Of a DNA stretch of 64,000 nt, positions 48,250 through 56,604 are shown piece after piece (position 1 is the first letter of the stretch; every line of letters begins with the position of its first letter). The stretch covers positions 62,001-126,000 of the forward strand of contig NZ_JAERRB010000019.1 in assembly GCF_016735595.1 (NCBI RefSeq), written 5' to 3'. Origin of the DNA: Chryseolinea lacunae. GTDB lineage: Bacteria > Bacteroidota > Bacteroidia > Cytophagales > Cyclobacteriaceae. Position numbers and translations under genes: made by a program. The notes beneath the pieces were generated by a model that saw only the letters and a program-made list of their open reading frames with translations, was not told where the DNA came from and did no database searches.

Positions 48250-49787
48250 AGAAAAAAAATCATTCGACTAAAATGACAACAAAACTTTGTGTTTTGAACG
48301 GCGCGCTAATCCTTGCGTTTTTCCTTCCCTCCCTTCAGCTGGGAGCACAAGATTCAATACATAAAGAAAAATACCTTCCCACCTGGAAATCCTTAGCAAA
48401 TCATAAAATTGTCCCGGACTGGCTACGAGACGGGAAGTTTGGTCTATACTTCAATTGGGGCGTATACTCCGTTCCTGAAAAATTCTCAGAATGGTACCCG
48501 CGCCAGATGTATGACGTGAATGATCCAGCATTTCAATATCACAAAGAAACCTATGGCGATCAATCAAAATTTGGATACCATGATTTCGTCCCAATGTTTA
48601 CCGGCAAAAACTTTGACGCATCGCATTGGGCCCACCTCACCAAATTATCCGGTGCCCACTTCGGAGGCATTGTTGCTGAACATCACGATGGCTATTCGAT
48701 GTGGAAGAGTTCGATAAATCCTTGGAACAGTTTTGATACCGGCCCTCATAAGGACATAGCAGGCTTGGTCAAAAATGAGATGACGAAGTTGGGTATTAAA
48801 TTCTTTGTAAGCTTCCACCATGCGCGTAATTTACAACGAAACAGTTCTTCCGAAAACGACGGTAACTATGACAGTCATTTCATCTATAACCCGAAATGGC
48901 ATACATCATCTACAGATCCAAGATTGCGTTTGTTATATGGTAACATTACTAAAAATGAGTTTTATTACCGCTGGGCTGAGAAACTTCATGAAGTTGTTGA
49001 CCGCTATTCGCCTGACATCATCTATTTTGATTCTTGGTTGAACCTGATACCTGAAAACTATAGTCAGGAATTTTGCGCATATTATTTGAACCACGCCAAC
49101 AAGACCCAACAAGATGTTGCTATTGTTTATAAACAACACGATCTACCCATCACCATTGGCATCAACGATATAGAAAAGGGTGGGCATGCCGAAGTATTCA
49201 ATCCTTTCTGGATGTCTGATGACGTGATAAATTTTGGCTCGTGGTCCTATACAGACAGCAGCCGGATCAAACCTGTACAGATGGTACTCCATAGTCTGAT
49301 TGACATTGTTAGCAAGAATGGCGCGTTACTCTTGGCCGTGTCACCCCGTGCGGATGGGTCCGTACCCCCCGAACAAGAGCGAACACTCACCCAACTTGGA
49401 CAATGGTTGCATCAGAATGGCGAGGCGATTTATAACACTCGCCCCTGGCTGATCTATGGAGGCGGCCCGACGATTGCAGGTGTTAACGAACACGGTGGAT
49501 TTGAAAATACGACCACCTACACCTGGCACGACTATCGGTATACTTTTTCGAAAGATGGGAAATCGATCTACATAATCTTCTTAGGGAAGCCGCCGATTGG
49601 GACTCGGATAAAGCTTCGGGATTTCGCCCCACATCGCTATCCACCACCATCTTCCGTCAAGAAAGTTGAAGAATTATCTACCGGAACACCCGCCATTTTA
49701 GAGACCATGGACAATGCTTTCTTTTTAACTATACCAGATTGTGTTTCCAGCGACTATGCCACGGTGTTTAAATTTTCTTTGCAATGA
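48246..49787 (+). CDS. Secreted GH29-family alpha-L-fucosidase with altered active-site His
   Basis: 513 residues, signal peptide ending LQLGAQ. GH29 landmarks: AEHHDGYSMWKS, EWYPRQMY, SPDIIYFDSWL (Asp 262, expected nucleophile) and IVSKNGALLLAVSPRADG. The usual FxHWG motif reads LYFNWGVYS (Asn 70 in place of the fucose-contacting His), which may change the accepted sugar or decoration, for example sulfated or substituted fucose. Its ATG overlaps the lyase stop (ATGA), so both are made together, arguing that the polymer cut by the lyase carries this residue as a branch. A 53-codon frame overlaps its own stop in the same way. Confidence 0.9.
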   Translation: MKKKNHSTKMTTKLCVLNGALILAFFLPSLQLGAQDSIHKEKYLPTWKSLANHKIVPDWLRDGKFGLYFNWGVYSVPEKFSEWYPRQMYDVNDPAFQYHKETYGDQSKFGYHDFVPMFTGKNFDASHWAHLTKLSGAHFGGIVAEHHDGYSMWKSSINPWNSFDTGPHKDIAGLVKNEMTKLGIKFFVSFHHARNLQRNSSSENDGNYDSHFIYNPKWHTSSTDPRLRLLYGNITKNEFYYRWAEKLHEVVDRYSPDIIYFDSWLNLIPENYSQEFCAYYLNHANKTQQDVAIVYKQHDLPITIGINDIEKGGHAEVFNPFWMSDDVINFGSWSYTDSSRIKPVQMVLHSLIDIVSKNGALLLAVSPRADGSVPPEQERTLTQLGQWLHQNGEAIYNTRPWLIYGGGPTIAGVNEHGGFENTTTYTWHDYRYTFSKDGKSIYIIFLGKPPIGTRIKLRDFAPHRYPPPSSVKKVEELSTGTPAILETMDNAFFLTIPDCVSSDYATVFKFSLQ

Positions 49788-49945
49788 TCATCAAAATGGT
49801 GTATTCCTCCGCCGCCGAATACCATCAGCAATTACAACCGCGAGATGTAGGTATGCTGAACTATAATGAAACATTCATCATCTGCATTGGAACGATTGCC
49901 CGTTTACCTGCGGGGCATGGCGCTTACTTTTACAATTACAAATAA
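49784..49945 (+). CDS. Possible small protein (53 aa) translationally coupled to GH29
   Basis: ATG 49784 overlaps the GH29 stop as ATGA, the same coupling as between the lyase and GH29 genes. The 53-residue product includes AEYHQQLQPRDVGMLNYNE and ends AYFYNYK. It has no signal peptide and I do not recognise it. It ends 8 bp before tandem hairpins that close the transcript. It could also be chance open frame. Confidence 0.35.
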   Translation: MIIKMVYSSAAEYHQQLQPRDVGMLNYNETFIICIGTIARLPAGHGAYFYNYK

Positions 49946-49952
49946 GGGGAAC

Positions 49953-50009
49953 ACAACGCTGGGTTAACGTTGTGGGCTGTCGCATCCCGCTTGGGGTGAC
50001 AGCCTTTTT
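49953..50009 (+). terminator. Tandem hairpins ending the lyase-GH29 transcript
   Basis: A first hairpin ACAACG/CGTTGT (49953-49973) is followed by GGCTGTC (49975-49981) / GACAGCC (49998-50004) and a T-run at 50005. It lies 19 bp before the nagB-type GTG start, so nagB either has partial read-through or its own promoter overlapping this region. Confidence 0.7.
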
Positions 50010-50027
50010 CTAAAATCAGCTATACGA

Positions 50028-50843
50028 GTGAAGCATATAACGATCGACAGGGATAAAACCCGCATTCTAATCTTCCCACTCCTGGACGATGGATCCCGCT
50101 ACGTAGCAGAACAAATCGCTACAACTATCCGCTCACGGCAAGCAAATGGTAACTATTGTGTCTTAGGGCTTGCCACTGGCGCAACACCCAAAAAGATATA
50201 CGCACACTTAATTGCCATGCATCGTAATGAGGGATTGAGTTTCCGGAACGTTGTTACCTTTAATTTGGATGAATATTTCCCCATGCGTCCTGAGCATCAA
50301 CAGAGCTATGCCAGATTCATGCGGGATAATCTGTTTAATCATATTGATATCGATTTTAAAAATGTTCATATGCCGAATGGGACCATTGACGCTATCCACG
50401 TCCATGATTTCTGCCAGCGATATGAACAGCAAATCGTTTCCTGGGGTGGCATCGACTTACAAATTTTAGGTATTGGCAGAACAGGACACATTGGATTCAA
50501 TGAGCCTGGATCCCCATCAGATTCAGAAACACGCTTGGTGTCCCTGGATCCAATAACCAGAAAGGATGCTGTTCCAGGATTTGGATGTTTGGAGGCAGTC
50601 CCTACCCATGCACTCACGATGGGGATAAAGACAATTATGCAGGCCAAGCGCATAATTCTAATGGCGTGGGGCGTTCAAAAAGCACCAATTGTTAAGCGAA
50701 CGCTCGACTGCGAGATCACGGAAATGGTTCCCGCTTCCTTCTTGCGACAACATGATGCATGTTCTATTGTGCTTGATCGTCTGGCCGCAATGCAAGTGTT
50801 GCGCACTGCGAACGGGCCTCAATTGAACCCACGAATGAAATGA
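50028..50843 (+). CDS. nagB: Glucosamine-6-phosphate deaminase, single-domain (NagB family)
   Basis: 271 residues from a GTG start; no ATG gives the N-terminus HITIDRDKTRI. NagB motifs: GLATGATPKKIY, FNLDEYFPM (Asp 81), GIGRTGHIGFNEPGS (His 154, Glu 159) and HALTMGIKTIM. It converts glucosamine 6-phosphate into fructose 6-phosphate and ammonia in the cytoplasm. The GRTGH form (Thr 152 in place of the Asp in E. coli GNDGH) is, from memory, the form usual in Bacteroidota NagB homologues, so it is not read as a defect. Those homologues often carry an extra C-terminal LmbE-like domain, absent here. It is followed by a ROK kinase and a permease, which suggests amino-sugar catabolism. Confidence 0.9.
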   Translation: MKHITIDRDKTRILIFPLLDDGSRYVAEQIATTIRSRQANGNYCVLGLATGATPKKIYAHLIAMHRNEGLSFRNVVTFNLDEYFPMRPEHQQSYARFMRDNLFNHIDIDFKNVHMPNGTIDAIHVHDFCQRYEQQIVSWGGIDLQILGIGRTGHIGFNEPGSPSDSETRLVSLDPITRKDAVPGFGCLEAVPTHALTMGIKTIMQAKRIILMAWGVQKAPIVKRTLDCEITEMVPASFLRQHDACSIVLDRLAAMQVLRTANGPQLNPRMK

Positions 50844-50901
50844 AGAAATCTAAAAACCAGATTTCATCGGAAGAATATTAAAATCTAACCCGCAAAGGAC
50901 T

Positions 50902-51840
50902 ATGAATTCAAAATGTGTGGCTTTGGGCATTGACGTCGGGGGAACATCCATAAAGTATGGATTAATCGAATTCGATGGTCGTGAGGTATACGCCCTCGAA
51001 AGGCCTACGAAAATAGGCGAAGAAGATTCATCGGTTAGGGTAACCCTGGTCAAAATTATTGAAGAGACGATCGCGGTCGCCAAAGCCATGGGCGCTATAA
51101 CGTGTTGCATCGGCGTGGGCGTCCCAGGTCTGGTAAGCAATTCAAACATAATATTGACATGCGATAACATACCTGAACTGATAAACTTGCCATTGGCGGA
51201 CATCGTACAGAACTCCGTTGGTTTGTCAACTTGTATCTACAACGACGCTGATGCCGCAGCTTTCTCCGAGTTTCAAGTGGAATGCCAACAAGGCGACACT
51301 GCATTGTTCGTTAGTCTGGGCACGGGAATAGGCGGAGCACTTTATATCCATGGACAGGCATTTCAAGGTCAGTTCGGTATGGGCGGAGAACTCGGCGTCT
51401 TTCCGATGTCGATAAATGGCAAAGTTCAAAACTGGGAAGATATTGCTTCTACCCAGGCATTATTAAAACATTATCGGCAACGTTTAGATCCGAACGTTTA
51501 TCCTGATCATTTAATTGATGGCCATTTTCTAGTGGAACGGTATGTGGCTCATGACCCTATAGCAATTCAATGCATCAACGAATTCCTCCATTACCTAGCG
51601 CTAGGACTCGCTGGCTACATAAATGTTTTTAATCCCGCACGCGTAATTATTGGCGGGGGGTTTTCAACGGCTATAACAACGTTCATGCCGGCATTGATCG
51701 ATCACATTAAACATTATGTGATACCCCAGGCATTTAAAAGCGTTGAAATTATTGCCGCGAAATCAGGAAACAAAGCAGGATTTAAAGGCGCGGCTTTGCT
51801 TGCCCTAAAACACACGCGCAGTGCGCTGTCCATTCTATGA
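50902..51840 (+). CDS. ROK-family sugar kinase
   Basis: 312 residues: LGIDVGGTSIKYGLIEFDG (phosphate loop), CIGVGVPGLV, CIYNDADAAAFSE, SLGTGIGGALYIHGQ and FGMGGELGVFP. ROK kinases phosphorylate glucose, N-acetylglucosamine, N-acetylmannosamine or related hexoses. The ROK zinc motif CxCGxxGCxE and the His of the usual GE(I/L)GH are both absent (GELGVFPMSINGKVQNWED), so it is a zinc-less variant. Its stop overlaps the start of the permease gene (ATGA), and it lies 58 bp after nagB, pointing to phosphorylation of an imported amino sugar. Confidence 0.9.
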   Translation: MNSKCVALGIDVGGTSIKYGLIEFDGREVYALERPTKIGEEDSSVRVTLVKIIEETIAVAKAMGAITCCIGVGVPGLVSNSNIILTCDNIPELINLPLADIVQNSVGLSTCIYNDADAAAFSEFQVECQQGDTALFVSLGTGIGGALYIHGQAFQGQFGMGGELGVFPMSINGKVQNWEDIASTQALLKHYRQRLDPNVYPDHLIDGHFLVERYVAHDPIAIQCINEFLHYLALGLAGYINVFNPARVIIGGGFSTAITTFMPALIDHIKHYVIPQAFKSVEIIAAKSGNKAGFKGAALLALKHTRSALSIL

Positions 51841-53129
51841 ACAGCAAACTCAAAATCAGCATCAATAATAATTTCGACGGTATGAAAAGACGGCCCGCAC
51901 TGGTGGCACTTGTCCTGCTTATCTTTTTTGTAATTTCATTTTTAACAAACATACTCGGTGCGCTTAACCCTTCCATCAAGAGCAGCTTTAACCTTGAGCT
52001 TTCTTCGCTTGGCTTTATGACGATGGCCTTTTTCTCTGCTTACGCGCTAATGTCAATCCCCGCCGGCATCCTGGTAGAACGCTGGAAGGAAAAAAAAACC
52101 ATGATATTCGCCTTCACCCTTGCCGGAAGCGGGTCGGTAGCATTCGTGCTGTTTCCCGATTTTTCCACCTTTCTATTTTCGCTCTTTCTGATCGGCGCAG
52201 GAATGGCAATTCTCCAGGTCGCTATTAATCCATTACTAAGAACATCCGGTGGTGAGGAACATTTTGCCTTCTATTCAGTACTTGGCCAGCTTTGTTTTGG
52301 CCTGGCAGGATTTATGGGCCCCTATTTCTTTTCATTTTTGATGGACCCTACAGAAATCCAGAGTCCGTTCGGAGCAATACGGATACTACTATATTCCTGG
52401 GCGCCACATCAAATGCCATGGGCATCCCTTTATGTAGTCTTTGCTATCATCACGTTAATCATAATAACAGTTCTCACCTGCATACGATTTCCAAAAACGG
52501 TCCTTAACAGTGAGGAGCGAATTAGCGACCTAAAAGATATTGTTTGGATTATAAAAGCACCACGAACCATTGGTTTCTTCGTCGGAATTTTTTGCTATGT
52601 CGGCTTTGAGCAAGGGGTCTCCTTTTGGCTGTCCCAATTTCTGGAAAAATATCACGGTATCGATCCGAATACCAATGGAGCAGAAACGGTTGGAAATTTT
52701 TGGGGGTGTTTAACCTTGGGATGTTTGCTCGGATTGGCCTTACTAAAAGTCATGGATAGCAAGGTGGTTCTCGTTTTGTTTAGTTTGCTCGCGGGACTAT
52801 CCCTTGTACTGGCATTGCTTGGCCCTGCCCCTGTAGCCTTGATGGCCTTCCCTGCTGTCGGTTTCTTTGCCTCAGTCATGTGGTCTATCATTGTCTCATT
52901 GGCTTTGAATTCAGTCAGAACACATCACGGCGCCCTTACCGGCATACTATGTACCGGTATTGCAGGTGGTGCCATAGCACCGCTACTCATTGGCGCCTTA
53001 AGTGAGGTCCTATCCTTACGCACAGCAATGTTTCTCAATTTTTGTTTGCTCAGCTATATCATGAGTGTGGGCTTTTGGGCGAGGCCTTTGGTTGGGAACA
53101 AGCTTTATAAACGCAGGCAGACCGTATAA
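51837..53129 (+). CDS. Sugar MFS transporter, FucP/NagP-like
   Basis: 430 residues with about twelve membrane segments. ISFLTNILGALNPSIKSSF, FFSAYALMSIPAGILVERW and GAGMAILQVAINPLLRTSGG are typical of the fucose/glucose-galactose permease group (FHS family), proton symporters for L-fucose, glucose, galactose or N-acetylglucosamine. A second ATG at 51882 (MKRRPALVALVLL) is possible. Coupled to the ROK kinase by ATGA, it probably imports the sugar that kinase phosphorylates. Whether that is an amino sugar or fucose cannot be decided; no fucose isomerase or kinase is seen here. Confidence 0.9.
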   Translation: MNSKLKISINNNFDGMKRRPALVALVLLIFFVISFLTNILGALNPSIKSSFNLELSSLGFMTMAFFSAYALMSIPAGILVERWKEKKTMIFAFTLAGSGSVAFVLFPDFSTFLFSLFLIGAGMAILQVAINPLLRTSGGEEHFAFYSVLGQLCFGLAGFMGPYFFSFLMDPTEIQSPFGAIRILLYSWAPHQMPWASLYVVFAIITLIIITVLTCIRFPKTVLNSEERISDLKDIVWIIKAPRTIGFFVGIFCYVGFEQGVSFWLSQFLEKYHGIDPNTNGAETVGNFWGCLTLGCLLGLALLKVMDSKVVLVLFSLLAGLSLVLALLGPAPVALMAFPAVGFFASVMWSIIVSLALNSVRTHHGALTGILCTGIAGGAIAPLLIGALSEVLSLRTAMFLNFCLLSYIMSVGFWARPLVGNKLYKRRQTV

Positions 53130-53185
53130 TAGCGCTGGCCAAATGCGGATAGAGGATCCTATTTTAGTAAGACAAGAATGATGCA

Positions 53186-55099
53186 ATGAATACATTAGAG
53201 AACAGACGTCTATTTTTGCAGAACCTAGCCGTGGGTGCACTTACCATGCTTTCATTTCCGTCTATTGAAGTAAAGGGTAATGCACCACCTCAATCGAATC
53301 GACTCCTTGACGAATCACAGCAGTTGTTAGCCGCCTGGTGTCAGTCATTAGTTAATTATCAGGTACAAGACATTCGCTTCGGAACCCTGTATGGCGGAAT
53401 TCTTTGTCCGGCATGCGGACGAATGCACGGGCGATGCGGCGAAGCGGTTTATCCATTATTGTCAATGGCCAAACGATCTAAAAAGCAGTCTTATGCAACC
53501 GCAGCATTACGTTTGTTCGATTGGATGGAACGAAACGTAAGTTTACCTGACGGCTCGTGGTCTAACGATATAAACGTCAGCAGTTGGAATGGGACAACTG
53601 TTTTCACCGCAATATCATTAGCCGAAGCAATTTACCATCACGGCGATCAACTCGATACGCCCACTAAAGCCAGATGGCTGATACGTTTGCGAGCGGCAGC
53701 CGACTTCATTGACCGAAAATTTACTATTGAATTCAGTAACATTAATTATCCCATTACAGCGGCTTATGCACTGCAACTCTTTGGCAAGATTTTTCATGAT
53801 GACAAATTAATCCATCATGGACAGCTCTTAGCAAAAGAAGCCCTTCGGTTTTTCACAAGTACTGATGGTTTTATATACGGAGAGGGTGGCGGAGACCGAT
53901 ACCCCCCTGGACCCAAGGGAAGTTTACCCGTTGATTTGGGATATAATGTAGAGGAATCGTTGCCGTACCTGGTGATGTGTATTGTCGGCGAGCAAAACGA
54001 ACACCTGCGGACAAGCGTTGTCAAGTCGCTAAAAACGCATATGGAATTTATGCTTCCCGATGGCGGATGGGACAATAGCTGGGGTACACGAAATTACAAG
54101 TGGGCATATTGGGGCGGGCGCACCACCAAAGGATGCCAGTGTAGCTATGGCTTAATGGTGGATGATGATCCTCGCTTTTACACCGTGGCGAGGAAGAATT
54201 TGGAAATGTTGCGCGCTTGCACGCACGATGGTTTGCTATATGGTGGGCCACACAATTTCAAGCACGGCGTTTTGCCTTGCATCCATCATACCATCGGTCA
54301 TGCTAACTCGCTTGCCACGCTTTTGGATTGCGCCTCGTATGATCAATTTGAAAAAGAACCAGCGCTCTTGCCCAGAGAAATGGTGTATGGAATTAAAGAA
54401 TTCTCGGACGTCAGAACCTGGTTGATTTCGACCGAAAACTGGGTTGGGACTATTGTCGGTTATGACCGTGAGTATTCTTGTAAGAATGGCCATCCTAGCG
54501 GGGGATCAATCGGCATGCTCTTTCACCGGAAGGTCGGCGTGATTCTCACCGCAAGCATGACCGAATACCAACTTGTGGAACCACCAAATATGCAGGCTCA
54601 ACACGAGTTCTTTTCCGGTTCGTTAACCATGCGTGTCCAAACAAGCGATGGAAAATATTTAAGCTGTTCTTACCTGAGTCCTGAAATCATTTCTTTTCAA
54701 AATGGTTCGATCAGCAAAATAATTACGCAGGGGTATCTTGTTGACGGTGATCAACAGCATCCCGATACTGGTCCAATTCCTTACAAGATGCAATACGTAT
54801 TTCAAGGTCAATCCATAGAATTGGAAATAAATATCGACGGGATAAGCACAGAGGAAATAGAAATTATCCTCCCAGTCATTAGCCAAAGCAATGAGGCGGT
54901 GGAATGGAGCTCCGATAAAACAATAGAAATTCAGCGCGCAACAGGAAGGATAGCAATCTCCAGCACACAGAAAATGCTGATAAAACCGCTGCCAATGCAT
55001 GCAACACGGTGGTTCAATTTTGTGCCCGGAATGGAGGCCATTCCACTTTACGTTAGTGGAACGAAAGCAAAATTTACAATAAGCGTATCAGAAGCATAA
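53186..55099 (+). CDS. Secreted protein of unknown function, predicted alpha/alpha-toroid plus beta-sandwich, candidate carbohydrate-active enzyme
   Basis: 637 residues. The N-terminus NRRLFLQNLAVGALTMLSF looks like a twin-arginine (Tat) signal. A cluster LCPACGRMHGRCGEAVYP follows (Cys 74, Cys 77, His 81, Cys 84), a C-x2-C-x3-H-x2-C pattern that could bind metal. Residues to about 400 are helix-rich with paired-helix spacing (YATAALRLFDWMERN, ARWLIRLRAAADFIDRKF, GGWDNSWGTRNYKWAYWGGRTTKG split by loops), suggesting an (alpha/alpha)n toroid as in GAG lyases, GH88 and GH105. The last 200 residues are beta-rich. I do not recognise a named family. Position between the permease and the maturase argues for a role in degrading the same polymer. 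A folded cofactor could explain Tat export. Confidence 0.7.
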   Translation: MNTLENRRLFLQNLAVGALTMLSFPSIEVKGNAPPQSNRLLDESQQLLAAWCQSLVNYQVQDIRFGTLYGGILCPACGRMHGRCGEAVYPLLSMAKRSKKQSYATAALRLFDWMERNVSLPDGSWSNDINVSSWNGTTVFTAISLAEAIYHHGDQLDTPTKARWLIRLRAAADFIDRKFTIEFSNINYPITAAYALQLFGKIFHDDKLIHHGQLLAKEALRFFTSTDGFIYGEGGGDRYPPGPKGSLPVDLGYNVEESLPYLVMCIVGEQNEHLRTSVVKSLKTHMEFMLPDGGWDNSWGTRNYKWAYWGGRTTKGCQCSYGLMVDDDPRFYTVARKNLEMLRACTHDGLLYGGPHNFKHGVLPCIHHTIGHANSLATLLDCASYDQFEKEPALLPREMVYGIKEFSDVRTWLISTENWVGTIVGYDREYSCKNGHPSGGSIGMLFHRKVGVILTASMTEYQLVEPPNMQAQHEFFSGSLTMRVQTSDGKYLSCSYLSPEIISFQNGSISKIITQGYLVDGDQQHPDTGPIPYKMQYVFQGQSIELEINIDGISTEEIEIILPVISQSNEAVEWSSDKTIEIQRATGRIAISSTQKMLIKPLPMHATRWFNFVPGMEAIPLYVSGTKAKFTISVSEA

Positions 55100-55149
55100 G
55101 CCAGGGTTGCCATGCAAGAGACATTTCTTAAAGACAGAAAATTCCGAAC

Positions 55150-56154
55150 ATGTTAAGAAGACTGAAAACAATAGGATTGATGATGTTGATGGCATGCAAT
55201 CCTCAAAACAAACATGATGATGTAAAAAGAGAAAACGCTCCGGCAGGTATGGTATTTATCCCAGGTGGCGAGTTTATTATGGGAACGGATGACCCGGAAG
55301 CACCACCGCATGAGCACCCCGCTCATCGCGTGCAGGTCCACGCTTTCTGGATGGATGAGACAGAGGTGACCAACGCACAGTTCGATGCATTCGTGAAAGC
55401 AACCAAATATGTGACCGTCGCCGAACGCCCCCTGGTCTGGGAAGAACTGCAAAAAGAATTGCCCTCTGGCACTCCCCCAATGGCCGATAGTTTGCTCAGG
55501 GCTGGTACGATAATTTTTAATCCACCAGACCATCCGGTTTTACTAAATGATATTTCCCAATGGTGGCAGTGGAAGGTTGGTGCTAATTGGAAAGCACCCG
55601 AAGGGCCAGGAACTGATCTTCATGGACGATGGGATCACCCGGTCATCCACATTGCGTACGAAGATGCTGAGGCGTACGCAAGGTGGGCGAACAAACGCCT
55701 GCCAACCGAAGCTGAATGGGAGTTCGCATCCAGTGTCGAGCGCAAACAACCGAACGCCGCCAATTCCGTGCTGGCCAATACCTTTCAGGGTAGCTTTCCG
55801 TTTAAAGATCTGGGCGAAGATGGCTTCGCCGGAACCGCGCCAGTAAAATCGTTTCCCGCCAATTCATTTGGGCTCTATGACATGATTGGCAATGTCTGGG
55901 AATGGACACAAGATTGGTATGACCCAAGGTATTTTAAGGAACTCACGCATGCCGCAGTCACGAAAGATCCTAATGGGCCTGTCCAGTCTTTTGACCCGGC
56001 TGAACCCTACATTCCAAAACGAGTTACGAAAGGAGGATCATTTCTATGCTCATCAAACTATTGTTCAAACTACCGCACTTCCGCCCGTCAAGGTTCTGCC
56101 GTCGATAGCGGACAATCCCATATCGGTTTTCGTTGTGTTTTGACCAAAGAATAA
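55150..56154 (+). CDS. Formylglycine-generating-enzyme (SUMF1/FGE) family lipoprotein, probable sulfatase maturase
   Basis: 334 residues, lipobox LMACNPQN. FGE-sulfatase domain throughout: VFIPGGEFIMGTDDPE, FWMDETEVTNAQFDAFV, HPVIHIAYEDAEAYARWANKRLPTEAEWEFA split over the usual region, GNVWEWTQDWYDP and KGGSFLCSSNYCSNYR. The last carries both Cys (300 and 305) at the spacing of the catalytic pair in true FGE (C336/C341 in human), which many other SUMF1-like proteins lack. It would oxidise the Cys of C-x-P/A-x-R sulfatases to formylglycine using oxygen and copper. Both sulfatases in this window are Cys-type. Its export to the envelope, where it would act after translocation, is unusual for bacterial FGEs. 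Confidence 0.85.
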   Translation: MLRRLKTIGLMMLMACNPQNKHDDVKRENAPAGMVFIPGGEFIMGTDDPEAPPHEHPAHRVQVHAFWMDETEVTNAQFDAFVKATKYVTVAERPLVWEELQKELPSGTPPMADSLLRAGTIIFNPPDHPVLLNDISQWWQWKVGANWKAPEGPGTDLHGRWDHPVIHIAYEDAEAYARWANKRLPTEAEWEFASSVERKQPNAANSVLANTFQGSFPFKDLGEDGFAGTAPVKSFPANSFGLYDMIGNVWEWTQDWYDPRYFKELTHAAVTKDPNGPVQSFDPAEPYIPKRVTKGGSFLCSSNYCSNYRTSARQGSAVDSGQSHIGFRCVLTKE

Positions 56155-56604
56155 AATGAATGTAGCGCACATACCGATGACGATTTCAATGCAAGAAAAA
56201 TGGAATTTTGAGACTTTGGTGCCATAGAAGACCGCTCAACGCGCATAGGCTTTCCCTATGGTCTGATTTGCTCCAGTAACGCTATAGATCTTTACCGCGA
56301 ATATCAATATCCCAAATTGGATGTTTGAGTATATAAGTAATCTTGGGCTATAAAGATATTCCAATGGCCTACTGGAGACTCTAACCCAGTTGATCACTTT
56401 ATTCCGTGAGGGCGTGATCACCATAAGTTCGTGAGCGTAAGTTAACCCGTTAGAACATAACTTCAAGATAGTCAAACCGAAGGGTGTTCAGTTCGTCGCG
56501 GAATGACTTATACGGCCGTACGGAATGTAATGGTCACAGGCGCACGAAATAAATAAAATGGTCAACCTCCTCGGAATTTCCAATCCAGATCCAATCCCAA
56601 TCAT
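56155..56604. other. Intergenic stretch without a convincing gene
   Basis: 450 bp after the maturase gene. Short frames on both strands lack coding character or recognisable products, and I see no clear terminator hairpin. Confidence 0.4.

Noticed and set aside
50478-50510. Thr in place of the catalytic-loop Asp in the NagB-type deaminase, considered as a sign of inactivation
   Set aside because: From memory, the GRTGH form is common among Bacteroidota NagB homologues, so it is probably a family feature.
56236-56475. 79-codon minus-strand frame after the maturase gene
   Set aside because: Low-complexity hydrophobic product without family or promoter support.
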